DNA from: Psychrobacter faecalis
GTDB lineage: Bacteria > Pseudomonadota > Gammaproteobacteria > Pseudomonadales > Moraxellaceae
NCBI RefSeq assembly: GCF_016107575.1
Contig: NZ_JABAST010000022.1
Span: forward strand, 1 to 48,239
Direction of reading: 5' to 3'
Length of the DNA: 48,239 nucleotides
Part shown: positions 8,376-16,623 of the stretch, one piece after another
Layout of the letters: the number at the start of each line of letters is the position of its first letter
Numbering within the stretch: position 1 is the stretch's first letter
The notes under the pieces: generated by a model
What the model was told of the DNA's origin: nothing
The model's database searches: none
What the model saw: only the letters and a program-made list of their open reading frames with translations
Position numbers and translations under genes: made by a program

Positions 8376-9710
8376 ATGAGTCAGTCAGTCACGACCAAAA
8401 CTGAGCAAGGATTGTATGTGCATCCTGAAGCCTTAACCGCCCATTTGCCCGCGCTCGATTATCGCGATGGCGCGTTATATATGGAGCAGGTAAGTATTGA
8501 TGAGGTGGTCAAGCACTATGGTACGCCGTGTTATGTCTATTCAAAACAAGCAATTTTAGACGTTTATCAGGCTTATACCACAAGCTTTGCCAACCTAGAG
8601 CATCAAATTTGCTATGCGGTGAAAGCAAACTCTAACCTTGCCGTACTTGGCATCTTGGCGCAAGCAGGGGCAGGATTTGATATTGTCTCACGCGGTGAGT
8701 TGATGCGCGTATTGGCAGCGGGCGGGAAAGCTGAGCGCGTGGTATTTTCAGGCGTTGGCAAAACCTATAGCGAAATCGAATATGCCCTTAACCAAGGTAT
8801 TGGCTGCTTTAACGTTGAATCGATTAGTGAATTGGCGCTGATTAACGAAGTGGCAAAAGCGCTTGATAAAACAGCGCCGATTTCATTGCGGGTCAATCCA
8901 GACGTCGATGCCAAGACCCATCCGTATATCTCAACCGGTTTAAAAGACAATAAATTTGGCATCAGCCATGAAAATGCCGTTGCGGTTTATGAACAAGCGG
9001 CACAGTTGTCGCATATTGATATCGTCGGTATCGACTGTCATATCGGTTCGCAACTGACCGAGGTCGCGCCATTTGTTGCAGCGCTTGATAAAGTGATTGA
9101 GCTGATATATAGCTTGCGAGCTAAAGGCATTAAGCTGCGTCATATCGATTTGGGCGGCGGGCTTGGCGTACGTTATATCGATGAAACGCCAGTGTCTATC
9201 GAGGAGTTTGCGCAAGCGTTACTACCCAAACTGGGTGAGCTTGGTTTAACGGTATTCTTCGAGCCGGGTCGTAGTATCGTGGCCAACGCCGGTGTGCTCT
9301 TAACTAAGGTTGATGTGTTAAAACCAACCGAGCACAAGAACTTTGCCATTGTCGATGCGGCAATGAATGACTTGATACGTCCAGCGTTATATCAAGCAGA
9401 AATGGCGGTGATTCCAAGTGTTTTACCTAAAGAAGGTATTGATAGCGATGACACGCAGCCATGGGATATCGTTGGCGCGATTTGTGAAACCGGTGACTTT
9501 TTAGCAAAAGACCGCTTATTGTCATTAGCAACAGGTGATATTTTAGCCATTACTGGGGCTGGCGCCTATGGCTTTACCATGAGTAGCAATTACAATTCAC
9601 GCGGTCGTGCTAGCGAAGTGATGGTAGCCGATGATAAGCATCAACTGATTCGCAAACGCGAAACGCTTGAATCTTTATATGCTAATGAAGTGTTGTGGCA
9701 GGATAAATAA
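8376..9710 (+). CDS. lysA: Diaminopimelate decarboxylase LysA
   Basis: Decarboxylates meso-diaminopimelate to L-lysine, the last step of lysine synthesis, using pyridoxal phosphate. This is a fold-III decarboxylase: the PLP lysine is Lys83 in CYAVKANSN. Other family motifs are HIGSQL, the phosphate-binding HIDLGGGLGVRY, FFEPGRSIVANAG, and the substrate-binding CETGDFLAKDR near the C-terminus. A usual-length protein of 444 residues. It follows lptM by about 120 bases and precedes dapF, which supplies its substrate, but a strong terminator lies between lysA and dapF. Confidence 0.96.
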   Translation: MSQSVTTKTEQGLYVHPEALTAHLPALDYRDGALYMEQVSIDEVVKHYGTPCYVYSKQAILDVYQAYTTSFANLEHQICYAVKANSNLAVLGILAQAGAGFDIVSRGELMRVLAAGGKAERVVFSGVGKTYSEIEYALNQGIGCFNVESISELALINEVAKALDKTAPISLRVNPDVDAKTHPYISTGLKDNKFGISHENAVAVYEQAAQLSHIDIVGIDCHIGSQLTEVAPFVAALDKVIELIYSLRAKGIKLRHIDLGGGLGVRYIDETPVSIEEFAQALLPKLGELGLTVFFEPGRSIVANAGVLLTKVDVLKPTEHKNFAIVDAAMNDLIRPALYQAEMAVIPSVLPKEGIDSDDTQPWDIVGAICETGDFLAKDRLLSLATGDILAITGAGAYGFTMSSNYNSRGRASEVMVADDKHQLIRKRETLESLYANEVLWQDK

Positions 9711-9749
9711 CTCTTTTAACCAATTTAGTGCTTACGAGTTTTTTAATTA

Positions 9750-9786
9750 AAAAAAACCCATTGTGATAACGACAATGGGTTTTTTA
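9750..9786 (+). terminator. Intrinsic terminator after lysA
   Basis: AACCCATTGT (9755-9764), a seven-base loop and ACAATGGGTT (9772-9781) form a perfect stem, flanked by a run of As and a run of Ts. It lies 40 bases beyond the lysA stop and probably separates lptM-lysA from dapF-xerC. Confidence 0.88.
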
Positions 9787-9933
9787 TTGCCTGCTTTAAT
9801 GAAGGTTTGGATAAGAAATATTTATTCGGTGATAGAGCTTTAACTTAGCGTTTGATAGCGGTGATAATTATGATTGTATCTGACAGCGTGCTAATATAAG
9901 GCATACATAAAAATAGGATAGGATAACAAGGAT

Positions 9934-10821
9934 ATGCTAATAGAATTTACAAAAATGCATGGGCTGGGCAATGATTTTATGGTCATCGATTTGGTGACCC
10001 AACGCTTAGAGTTGACCAAGGAATTGGTACAGCTGTTGGGTGATCGTCATTTAGGCATCGGCTTTGATCAATTGCTCGTCGTTGAGCCGCCAATGCGCCC
10101 CGATGTTGATTTTAGTTATCGCATTTTTAATACCGATGGCACAGAGGTTGAGCAATGCGGTAATGGCGCGCGCTGTTTTGCCCGTTTTGTGCAAGCGCGT
10201 AAACTGTCATTTAAGCAGCGTCTGCGCGTTGAAACGGCGAGCGGGATAATCTCCTTAACGACCGACCGTTATGGCTGGGTCGAGGTTGATATGGGTAAGC
10301 CCAAATTTGAGCCAAGTGAGATTCCCTTTACCCCAAGAGCGACGACCAAAATCCAAAATGCCTATCATCTAAACGTTAATGGTACGCCGGTGCAGCTTTA
10401 TGTCGCCAATATGGGCAATCCGCATGCGGTCATCAGGGTTGATAATGTCCTAGAAGCTGATGTTGAGACCTTGGGTAAAGCCATCGAATCACATCCGGCC
10501 TTTCCAGAGCGCGTCAATGTCGGCTTCATGCAGGTCATGAATCAGCGTCATATCCGTCTGCGTGTTTATGAGCGCGGCGTTGGCGAAACCCAAGCTTGTG
10601 GTACGGGCGCTTGTGCAGCGGTGGCGGTTGGTATCCGTGAAGGCTGGCTTGATGAAGGCGAAGACATACGCGCGCAGCTTTATGGCGGCAGCATGATTAT
10701 CAAATGGCAGCCGGGTTATTCTGTGATGATGACTGGGCCAACGGCGTTTGTCTATGAAGGGGTGTTTAGCCCAGATGGCTTAATGGCGCAAGCAGGCATT
10801 AAGCCTACTCCAGAAGGCTAA
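9934..10821 (+). CDS. dapF: Diaminopimelate epimerase DapF
   Basis: Converts LL-diaminopimelate to the meso form needed by LysA and by peptidoglycan synthesis. It is a cofactor-free two-cysteine racemase: Cys75 in EQCGNGARC and Cys222 in TQACGTGACAAV are the catalytic acid/base pair. The N-terminal KMHGLGNDF and the ANMGNPHAV motif are also typical. At 295 residues it is slightly longer than the usual 275. The leader just upstream carries the repeated string AGGATAGGATA, part of which serves as ribosome-binding site. xerC follows six bases after the stop. Confidence 0.96.
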   Translation: MLIEFTKMHGLGNDFMVIDLVTQRLELTKELVQLLGDRHLGIGFDQLLVVEPPMRPDVDFSYRIFNTDGTEVEQCGNGARCFARFVQARKLSFKQRLRVETASGIISLTTDRYGWVEVDMGKPKFEPSEIPFTPRATTKIQNAYHLNVNGTPVQLYVANMGNPHAVIRVDNVLEADVETLGKAIESHPAFPERVNVGFMQVMNQRHIRLRVYERGVGETQACGTGACAAVAVGIREGWLDEGEDIRAQLYGGSMIIKWQPGYSVMMTGPTAFVYEGVFSPDGLMAQAGIKPTPEG

Positions 10822-10827
10822 TAGATA

Positions 10828-11880
10828 ATGACGACAACGCCTAGCTCGAATATTCAGTCAAACATTACATCAAACACTAAATCAAACACTAAATCAAACA
10901 CATGGCTATCGGCAGAATTGGCAACAACCATCGAAGCAGATAGTACGCTACGTGAACTGCTAGCGCCAGTGCATCGTTGGCTAAATACGCTGTCGGTACG
11001 CAATCACTCCGAGCACACATTGGTGGCTTATTTTGCAGGTCTAAATCAATTGGCGCTGTTTTTACGCGGCAAACGTCTGACATGGACGCGTTGTGATAAG
11101 CGGCAGTTAGCCCAGCATATCAGCCAACGCCTAGATGAAGATAAGCTGGCACTGGCGAGCGTTCAGCAAGAGCTATCGGCTATCCGTCATTTTTATGGCT
11201 GGTTGATAAAAGAGGGTTTAGCGCGTATTAACCCGACTACGGGCTATCAGCTTAAGCGCAGCCCTAGACCGCTGCCGTCTATCGCCGATGTGGATTTATT
11301 GACGCAATTGCTTGACCAAGAAATCCCTGATACGCCAGAGCAGGCGCGCTTGTGGTTGCGTGATAAGGCAATGTTCGAACTGCTTTATAGTAGCGGTCTG
11401 CGTGTTGGCGAGTTGGTGGCGCTCGATATGGCCGATATAGACTTGGCTGATTTGCGCGTGCGCGTGACGGGTAAGGGCAACAAAACGCGCTTAGTACCTT
11501 TAGGCATCAAAGCCGCCGAGGCGATTAAACGTTATCTACCGCACCGCAATCTTTGGGTAGAGCAGATGGACAATGCGTTGTTTATCAGTGAAAAGTTAGG
11601 TACACGTTTATCCACGCGGGCGGTGCAGCAGCGACTCAAAGTTGCGGCTACGCGGGCTGGGATTGCGCAAAATATGTATCCACATTTATTGCGCCACTGC
11701 TTTGCATCGCATATGCTATCTGGCAGTGGTGATTTGCGCGCGGTACAAGAAATGCTCGGTCATAGCGACATTAGTACCACGCAGATTTATACTCATGTTG
11801 ATTTTGCTAAATTGACCCAAGTTTATGATCGCGCCCATCCGCGTGCGTCGCATACGCAAAATGGTGTTGATGTTACTTAA
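10828..11880 (+). CDS. xerC: Tyrosine recombinase XerC
   Basis: Site-specific recombinase acting with XerD at dif to resolve chromosome dimers. An N-terminal SAM-like core-binding domain (about 45-130) is followed by the catalytic domain with the full set of residues: Arg192 (SSGLRVGE), Lys216 (GKGNK), His286 and Arg289 (HLLRH), His312 (LGHSD) and the nucleophile Tyr321 (IYTHV). The first 25 residues are an unusual Ser/Asn/Thr/Lys repeat encoded by a 12-bp tandem repeat (10858-10902) and probably dispensable. Length 350 against about 300 usual. It is six bases from dapF, so the two are surely co-transcribed. Confidence 0.94.
   Translation: MTTTPSSNIQSNITSNTKSNTKSNTWLSAELATTIEADSTLRELLAPVHRWLNTLSVRNHSEHTLVAYFAGLNQLALFLRGKRLTWTRCDKRQLAQHISQRLDEDKLALASVQQELSAIRHFYGWLIKEGLARINPTTGYQLKRSPRPLPSIADVDLLTQLLDQEIPDTPEQARLWLRDKAMFELLYSSGLRVGELVALDMADIDLADLRVRVTGKGNKTRLVPLGIKAAEAIKRYLPHRNLWVEQMDNALFISEKLGTRLSTRAVQQRLKVAATRAGIAQNMYPHLLRHCFASHMLSGSGDLRAVQEMLGHSDISTTQIYTHVDFAKLTQVYDRAHPRASHTQNGVDVT
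10858..10902 (+). repeat. 12-bp tandem repeat inside the 5' end of xerC
   Basis: The unit TCAAACACTAAA occurs twice exactly, preceded by the variant TCAAACATTACA and followed by the partial TCAAACACA. It encodes Ser-Asn-Ile-Thr, then Ser-Asn-Thr-Lys twice, in the N-terminal tail of XerC. Because the unit is a multiple of three, changes in copy number would alter tail length without breaking the frame. Confidence 0.85.
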
Positions 11881-11914
11881 GTTCTGGTCATTTCTTAAGC
11901 ATTTAATCCTACAT

Positions 11915-12802
11915 TTATGCCAAACGGTGACAGTCAAAGATTGGCATCTTTTGCCGTCCTTGCGCTTGTCCTGCTTTATCTAAGTTTGCTAATACCAAGG
12001 CATAATTTTTATTAGCAGAGTTTTTTAAGTCACTATCCTCATAGCTATTGATAATCGTGCCGTCATAAGCAGTAATCGTGCTATGTCCCCATGTTTGCCG
12101 ACTATCGCCATTCTTATAAAGATGCTCACCACCTTGTGCGGCACCAATCACCATACACTGACTGTCTAATGCCCGCGCGCGTAGCAATAGCGACCAATGT
12201 GCCTGTCCCGTTAAATAAGTAAACGCCGATGGCGCACTTAACACCTCTGCGCCCGCCTGCCGTAATCGCTGCGCTAAGGCTGGAAAGCGTAAATCAAAAC
12301 AGACCATCATACCGAGCTGATAAACGGCATCATTTGCTTCGAGTGGAACCACAACCGTTTGCGTGCCAGGCTCAAAAGTCGCCGCTTCATTATAGCTGCC
12401 TTGTTTATCGGCAACGGTTGCAGTGAATAAATGAATTTTGTCGTAGCGTGCCACACGCGTACCATCGGGCGCAAATAGCTGACTGACTTGACGTAGCCTT
12501 CCATCGGGCACGATGACGCCATCAGGGCGATAAGGGCAGGGCAGCGAGCCTGCTAATAGATAAATACCAAAAGCACGTGCATACTCGGCCATTGCGTCGG
12601 ATAGTTCATCAAAACGCTCGGCAGTGGCAAACTGCCGACCCATGCTACAGCAGTTTTCTGGTAAAACGATTAACTGCGCGCCTTGCTTACTTGCCTCGCT
12701 AATAGCAGCTTTTATATCGGCTAAATTGGCTTCGATGTCTTGCTGACTGCTCATTTGTACAGCAGCAACGGTCAGCGGTTCATTTTTAGTAATCTCATTC
12801 AT
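11915..12802 (-). CDS. Nitrilase-family carbon-nitrogen hydrolase
   Basis: A cytoplasmic amidase of the nitrilase superfamily with the complete catalytic triad: Glu49 (VLPEN), Lys122 (YDKIHLF) and Cys168 (MVCFDLRFP). The sequence pattern (LPENCCSMG, YDKIHLFTATV, CFDLRFPALAQRLRQAGAEVL, SAFTYLTGQAHW, RALDSQCMVIGAAQGG, WGHSTI) places it with the Nit1/NitA-like deaminated-glutathione amidase and omega-amidase branch, involved in metabolite repair, rather than true nitrilases. Which of those substrates it uses cannot be read from sequence. It converges on xerC and diverges from rpoN. Confidence 0.82.
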   Translation of the reverse strand: MNEITKNEPLTVAAVQMSSQQDIEANLADIKAAISEASKQGAQLIVLPENCCSMGRQFATAERFDELSDAMAEYARAFGIYLLAGSLPCPYRPDGVIVPDGRLRQVSQLFAPDGTRVARYDKIHLFTATVADKQGSYNEAATFEPGTQTVVVPLEANDAVYQLGMMVCFDLRFPALAQRLRQAGAEVLSAPSAFTYLTGQAHWSLLLRARALDSQCMVIGAAQGGEHLYKNGDSRQTWGHSTITAYDGTIINSYEDSDLKNSANKNYALVLANLDKAGQAQGRQKMPIFDCHRLA

Positions 12803-13006
12803 AATATTATTCTCAATTTTTAAGCTTTATAGGGCTTTACTCTTAGTTATTTTTATTCTGTTATATTTAAAAGCTTGGCATCCCTGCAAAGCTATTGCAG
12901 TTTTATAAGGTGAACAAAAGCTAAAAATGGCTTACCTGAACAGAATATAAATTATCATAGCAACATTGTAGCAAAAAATGCTATCGTCATGACCTGATAG
13001 GCTAAA

Positions 13007-13040
13007 GCGCTTATTAGTGATGATAAGCGTTAATAAGCGC
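13007..13040. repeat. 10-bp inverted repeat upstream of rpoN
   Basis: GCGCTTATTA (13007-13016) and TAATAAGCGC (13031-13040) are exact reverse complements with a 14-base spacer, ending about 60 bases before the rpoN start. There is no T-run. The spacer contains GATAAGCG, giving a competing smaller stem with CGCTTAT. It may be an operator or a leader hairpin; nothing else in the region explains it. Confidence 0.6.
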
Positions 13041-13099
13041 AGGCTTTAACCAGCATAACATATAGAATCTCACCACGATCGAAAGGTAATCAGTCACCC

Positions 13100-14839
13100 A
13101 TGAGTATGTCGTTTGGATTGGCGACCACGCTAAATACCTCGCAAAAGCTAACCCCGCAAATGCAGCAAGCCATCAAATTGCTGCAGCTCTCTAGTCTTGA
13201 GCTTGCGCAGGAGGTACAGGCGAAGCTTGATAGCAATCCTTTGCTAGAGCGTGTGGAAGAGGATGAAGATGACTATGATAATTTCGACAGTTACGACAGT
13301 CATAAGGGTGAGCCGCTCAATGAGTTTGGCGAGCCATTAACGCTAGATAGTTGGAACCGAAATGCTAGCGTTGATTCGTTTGCTAAATCTACCCACTCTT
13401 TGGATGATGGTTTCGACTATTCTGACAATAGTAGTGATAAATATAGTAGTGCTGAATACAGTAGCGATAGCTTAGATAAATTACAGCAAGCCAGTTTTGA
13501 TGATGAAGCAATCGACAACCATACCGTAGAGGGCGACGATTATAGCGGTTTTGGCAGCGGTAATTATGCCTCTGCCGCGATAGGTTCAGAGAGTCTTTCA
13601 TCTCATTCGGCTAACGGCAAAAATGAAGACTTTGATAGCTATCAGGGCAGTACCAGCGCTACCATTCAAGACCATGTACGCTGGCAGCTGAACTTTAAGC
13701 GCCTCTCCGAAACAGATACACTTATCGCCGAATATCTCATGGATTCTATGGATGAAATGGGCTTTATACGCCTTGATATCGATGAGTTGTTACAAAGCTT
13801 TGATACCATTGCCAGCTTTTATCAATGGGACGAGCGCGTCGAGTACGATGAGGTCATGGCGGTACTGCGCATTATCCAATCGTGCGATCCGCTTGGCGTT
13901 GGCGCACGCAACCTCAATGAGTGCTTAGCGCTGCAATTGTCCAAGCTTGATACGAATACAAAATATCTTAAAGAAGCCCAAGCGCTTCTCTCAGCCAGTG
14001 AGCATTTGGTCAGCAATAATATCAAAGCCTTGACTGAACTCACCGGCCTCGCGCCTGAACAAATTACTCCAGCGCTTAACCTGCTACGTACGTTAAATCC
14101 ATCACCCGGCCTACTATTTCAAAGCAGTCAGCCCGATTATATGCAGCCGTCAGAAAGCTACGATATTCCTGATGTATTAGTCACGCCGATTCGCCGCCAC
14201 AATAGCAATCACACCACTGATAACAAAAATGGAAACGACACGACTGCGCAAATAGATGGCTGGCAAGTGCGCCTCAATCCTGACACTTTACCTAAGTTGC
14301 GGGTCAATCAAGAATATGCCAATTTGGTCAAACGTGGCGATGACAGTCCTGACAATCAATATCTGCGCGAAAATCTCACCGATGCGCGCCTGTTTATTCG
14401 CAGTATCGAAGAGCGCAATCAAAACCTTTTAAAAGTAGCAACCAGTATCGTACGCTACCAGCAAGAGTTTTTGCAACATGGCGCAACTGCCATGCAGCCC
14501 TTGATTTTAAAGGCGATTGCCGAAGAAGTTGATTTGCACGAATCGACTGTCTCGCGCCTGACTACAAGCAAAACCATTTTGACGCCCCAAGGGTTGTTTT
14601 CCCTGAAGCATTTCTTCTCATCTCACGTCAGTAGTAGTGACGGAGACATCTCCTCGACCGCCATCAGCGCCATGATTAAACAGCTTATCGCAGATGAAGA
14701 CCCGAAAAAGCCATTATCTGATAGCCGCATAAAAGATTCTTTATTTGCAGAAGGCATTGATATCGCCAGACGAACGGTAGCCAAATATCGTGAAGCAATG
14801 AATATCGGATCATCCACTCAGCGCAAACGAAAATATTAA
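13100..14839 (+). CDS. rpoN: RNA polymerase sigma-54 factor RpoN
   Basis: Alternative sigma factor recognising -24/-12 promoters and requiring enhancer-binding ATPases. Region I is the Gln/Leu-rich N-terminus (SQKLTPQMQQAIKLLQLS, residues 15-32). The core-binding and helix-turn-helix regions follow (DPLGVGARNLNECLALQL; LKAIAEEVDLHESTVSRLT), and the RpoN box ARRTVAKYRE sits at residues 556-565. At 579 residues it is about 100 longer than the E. coli protein. The extra length lies in region II (about 53-195), an acidic Asp/Ser/Tyr-rich linker. Unusually for the family, lptB does not precede it here; hpf follows 430 bases later. Confidence 0.96.
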   Translation: MSMSFGLATTLNTSQKLTPQMQQAIKLLQLSSLELAQEVQAKLDSNPLLERVEEDEDDYDNFDSYDSHKGEPLNEFGEPLTLDSWNRNASVDSFAKSTHSLDDGFDYSDNSSDKYSSAEYSSDSLDKLQQASFDDEAIDNHTVEGDDYSGFGSGNYASAAIGSESLSSHSANGKNEDFDSYQGSTSATIQDHVRWQLNFKRLSETDTLIAEYLMDSMDEMGFIRLDIDELLQSFDTIASFYQWDERVEYDEVMAVLRIIQSCDPLGVGARNLNECLALQLSKLDTNTKYLKEAQALLSASEHLVSNNIKALTELTGLAPEQITPALNLLRTLNPSPGLLFQSSQPDYMQPSESYDIPDVLVTPIRRHNSNHTTDNKNGNDTTAQIDGWQVRLNPDTLPKLRVNQEYANLVKRGDDSPDNQYLRENLTDARLFIRSIEERNQNLLKVATSIVRYQQEFLQHGATAMQPLILKAIAEEVDLHESTVSRLTTSKTILTPQGLFSLKHFFSSHVSSSDGDISSTAISAMIKQLIADEDPKKPLSDSRIKDSLFAEGIDIARRTVAKYREAMNIGSSTQRKRKY

Positions 14840-15269
14840 ATGTTGTCATTCAACGACTTATAAATGTCATACCACCAGAATTAAGCTAATTCAAACGTAA
14901 ATAAAAAATAAAATTTTTTGATTATATAGAAACATTTATGAAACATCATTTTTTATTACATTTACTTACAATTTGATGGCTTGCTACTCTTTGGTTTTCA
15001 TGACAAATTAGAGTCATACCAACAACGAAAACCCAGTATTGGTTTGGTCGATTTAGTTAATTTAACAAATGATAAAAATGTATTGTAATTTTTTATTTTA
15101 ATAAAGGAGTAGAAGAATAAAGCAGTGAGCGAATAGAAAATGACAAGCCAAACTTTATGATAAGAAAGGTACTGGATGAATTATTGGTAGGGCAGCATGA
15201 CAAAAGCTATAAAGCTAACTCACTGCTGATTGTACGTAATAATATAAGCAATAATAAAAGGACGATAAT
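14840..15269. other. Intergenic region rpoN-hpf
   Basis: An AT-rich 430-base stretch with no convincing ORF. I looked for -24/-12 (sigma-54) elements in front of hpf and saw none with the required GG-N10-GC spacing. A possible sigma-70-like pair, TTGGTA then TATAAA 18 bases later, lies within about 100 bases of hpf but is weak. Confidence 0.45.
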
Positions 15270-15650
15270 ATGAATGTTTCTATCAGTGGTCACCATATCA
15301 GTGTTACCGAAGCCATGGACAACGCCGTTCGCGAAAAGCTTGTAAAAGTAGAACGTCATTTCGATCAGATTCAAAGTATTCAGGTAAAATTATCGCTAGA
15401 TAATAGCGGCTCAAGTGAAGGTGGGAAAAAAACCCATAAAGCCGAAGCGATTATGCGAGTTGCAGGTCAAGAAATGTTCGTCCAAGCCTGCGAAGACGAT
15501 ATGTATAAAGCCATTAATGAGATGGCAGACAAGCTTGATAGACAAGTACGTAAATATAAAACCCGTCAGGATCGTAAGAAAACTCAAGGTCCAGGGCGCG
15601 ATGAACGCTACGAAGAGCTGACAGTTGATGATGCAGCACCTGTCATGTAA
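15270..15650 (+). CDS. hpf: Ribosome hibernation promoting factor HPF
   Basis: Binds in the 30S decoding channel and helps ribosomes form inactive dimers in stationary phase. The S30AE/YfiA fold is evident: MNVSISGHHISVTEAMDNAVREKLVKVERHF at the start, KAEAIMRVAGQEMFVQACEDDMYKAINEMADKLDRQVRKYK in the middle. The protein is 126 residues: longer than E. coli HPF (95) through a basic then acidic tail (TRQDRKKTQG, then EELTVDD), but lacking the extra C-terminal dimerisation domain of long HPF. The start has AAAGGA seven bases upstream. Its place after rpoN is the classic gammaproteobacterial order. Confidence 0.92.
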   Translation: MNVSISGHHISVTEAMDNAVREKLVKVERHFDQIQSIQVKLSLDNSGSSEGGKKTHKAEAIMRVAGQEMFVQACEDDMYKAINEMADKLDRQVRKYKTRQDRKKTQGPGRDERYEELTVDDAAPVM

Positions 15651-15835
15651 TGGGTTCGTCACTGCTCTAAGTAGTATTCACTACAGCAACCGATCTACAT
15701 AGTAGCTGACTTTATTATTATGACTGTTTGATAAATATAGCCTATAAGATAATTATTATAATTGGCGTATTTACTAAGTAATCATATTGAAATGATAGCT
15801 CGTAAAGTTGCTTTATTTGTTAAGAGCACGACAAA

Positions 15836-15876
15836 TAAAAAAGACCTCAACGTATCAACGTAAGAGGTCTTTTTTA
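15836..15876. terminator. Bidirectional terminator between hpf and thiS
   Basis: AAAAAAGACCTC (15837-15848) and GAGGTCTTTTTT (15864-15875) are perfectly complementary with a 15-base loop. The A- and T-tracts on both sides fit convergent use by hpf (plus) and thiS (minus). Confidence 0.85.
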
Positions 15877-15921
15877 TTGCTTAATTTTTATCCATGAAAA
15901 AATTAGCGGGCTAATATTCGC

Positions 15922-16122
15922 TTAACCACCACCAACTGCTTGTACCACTTCTATATTCATACCTTCAACAATACGCATTTTATCAAGCTCACTTTTTGGA
16001 ATAAGTTCACCATCGATTTCAACCGCATAGCGGCCTTTACTAAGTCCAAGCTCATTGACGACCATTTGGACGGTTTGATGCGTGGTCTGCAATTTTTTAC
16101 CATTAACACTAATATTACTCAT
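15922..16122 (-). CDS. thiS: Sulfur carrier protein ThiS
   Basis: A 66-residue ubiquitin-like sulfur carrier whose C-terminal glycine is adenylated and converted to the thiocarboxylate that donates sulfur to the thiazole of thiamine. It ends with the required Gly-Gly (VQAVGGG), and the body (MSNISVNGKKLQ, VVNELGLSKGRYAVEIDGELIPKSEL) is typical of the family. Its partner ThiG lies far away at 38343-39182 rather than next to it. The gene is followed 70 bases upstream in coordinate terms by the DUF423 gene on the same strand, with which it may be co-transcribed. Confidence 0.92.
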   Translation of the reverse strand: MSNISVNGKKLQTTHQTVQMVVNELGLSKGRYAVEIDGELIPKSELDKMRIVEGMNIEVVQAVGGG

Positions 16123-16188
16123 AATATGTGCTCCCTAAAAGTTAATAATCCTTTGTTACTCATCCATTAATCCATTTCTTTATTCAAC

Positions 16189-16560
16189 TTAAGCAGTATG
16201 GCCTAAGCGAAATGTCGAGACCGCAAGCCATAGCCAACCGGCAATCATAAGCATACCGCCGATAGGGGTAATCGCTCCAAGCCAGCGCGGTGCCCCAAGC
16301 GTCATGGCATATAAACTGCCCGCAAAAATAAGTGCGCCGATTTGTAGCAGCCATGCTGTGGTTTGGGTCGTATAATTAAGGCGAATAAGAATACCAACGA
16401 GCAATAGTCCAAGCCCGTGTACAAACCAATATAGAGTTGCCGTCTGCCACCATTCAAGCTGCTGGATACTGACCGAATTTTTAAGCCCATGAGCGCCAAA
16501 CGCGCCCAAGGCGACGGCGATAGCCATATTAATAGCGGCGATACTTATCCAATTTAGCAT
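16189..16560 (-). CDS. DUF423 family inner-membrane protein
   Basis: A 123-residue integral membrane protein of the DUF423 (YgdD-like) family. Four hydrophobic segments can be seen, around residues 3-24, 40-62, 68-90 and 96-118. Diagnostic motifs are ALGAFGAHGLK near residue 18, WWQTATLYWFVHGLGLLL near residue 37 and the GSLYAMTLGAPRWLGAITPIGGMLMIAGW block. No biochemical function is established for the family. It lies between rpoH and thiS on the same strand with short gaps. Confidence 0.85.
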   Translation of the reverse strand: MLNWISIAAINMAIAVALGAFGAHGLKNSVSIQQLEWWQTATLYWFVHGLGLLLVGILIRLNYTTQTTAWLLQIGALIFAGSLYAMTLGAPRWLGAITPIGGMLMIAGWLWLAVSTFRLGHTA

Positions 16561-16623
16561 GGTAAAACTCGTGTTATAAATAGGATTGTTATCATAGGTA
16601 AGTTTTAACTAACAAACTAAAGC

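Noticed and set aside
14840..15269. Sigma-54 promoter for hpf
   Set aside because: Several GG and GC dinucleotides occur, but none in the required -24/-12 spacing with surrounding consensus.
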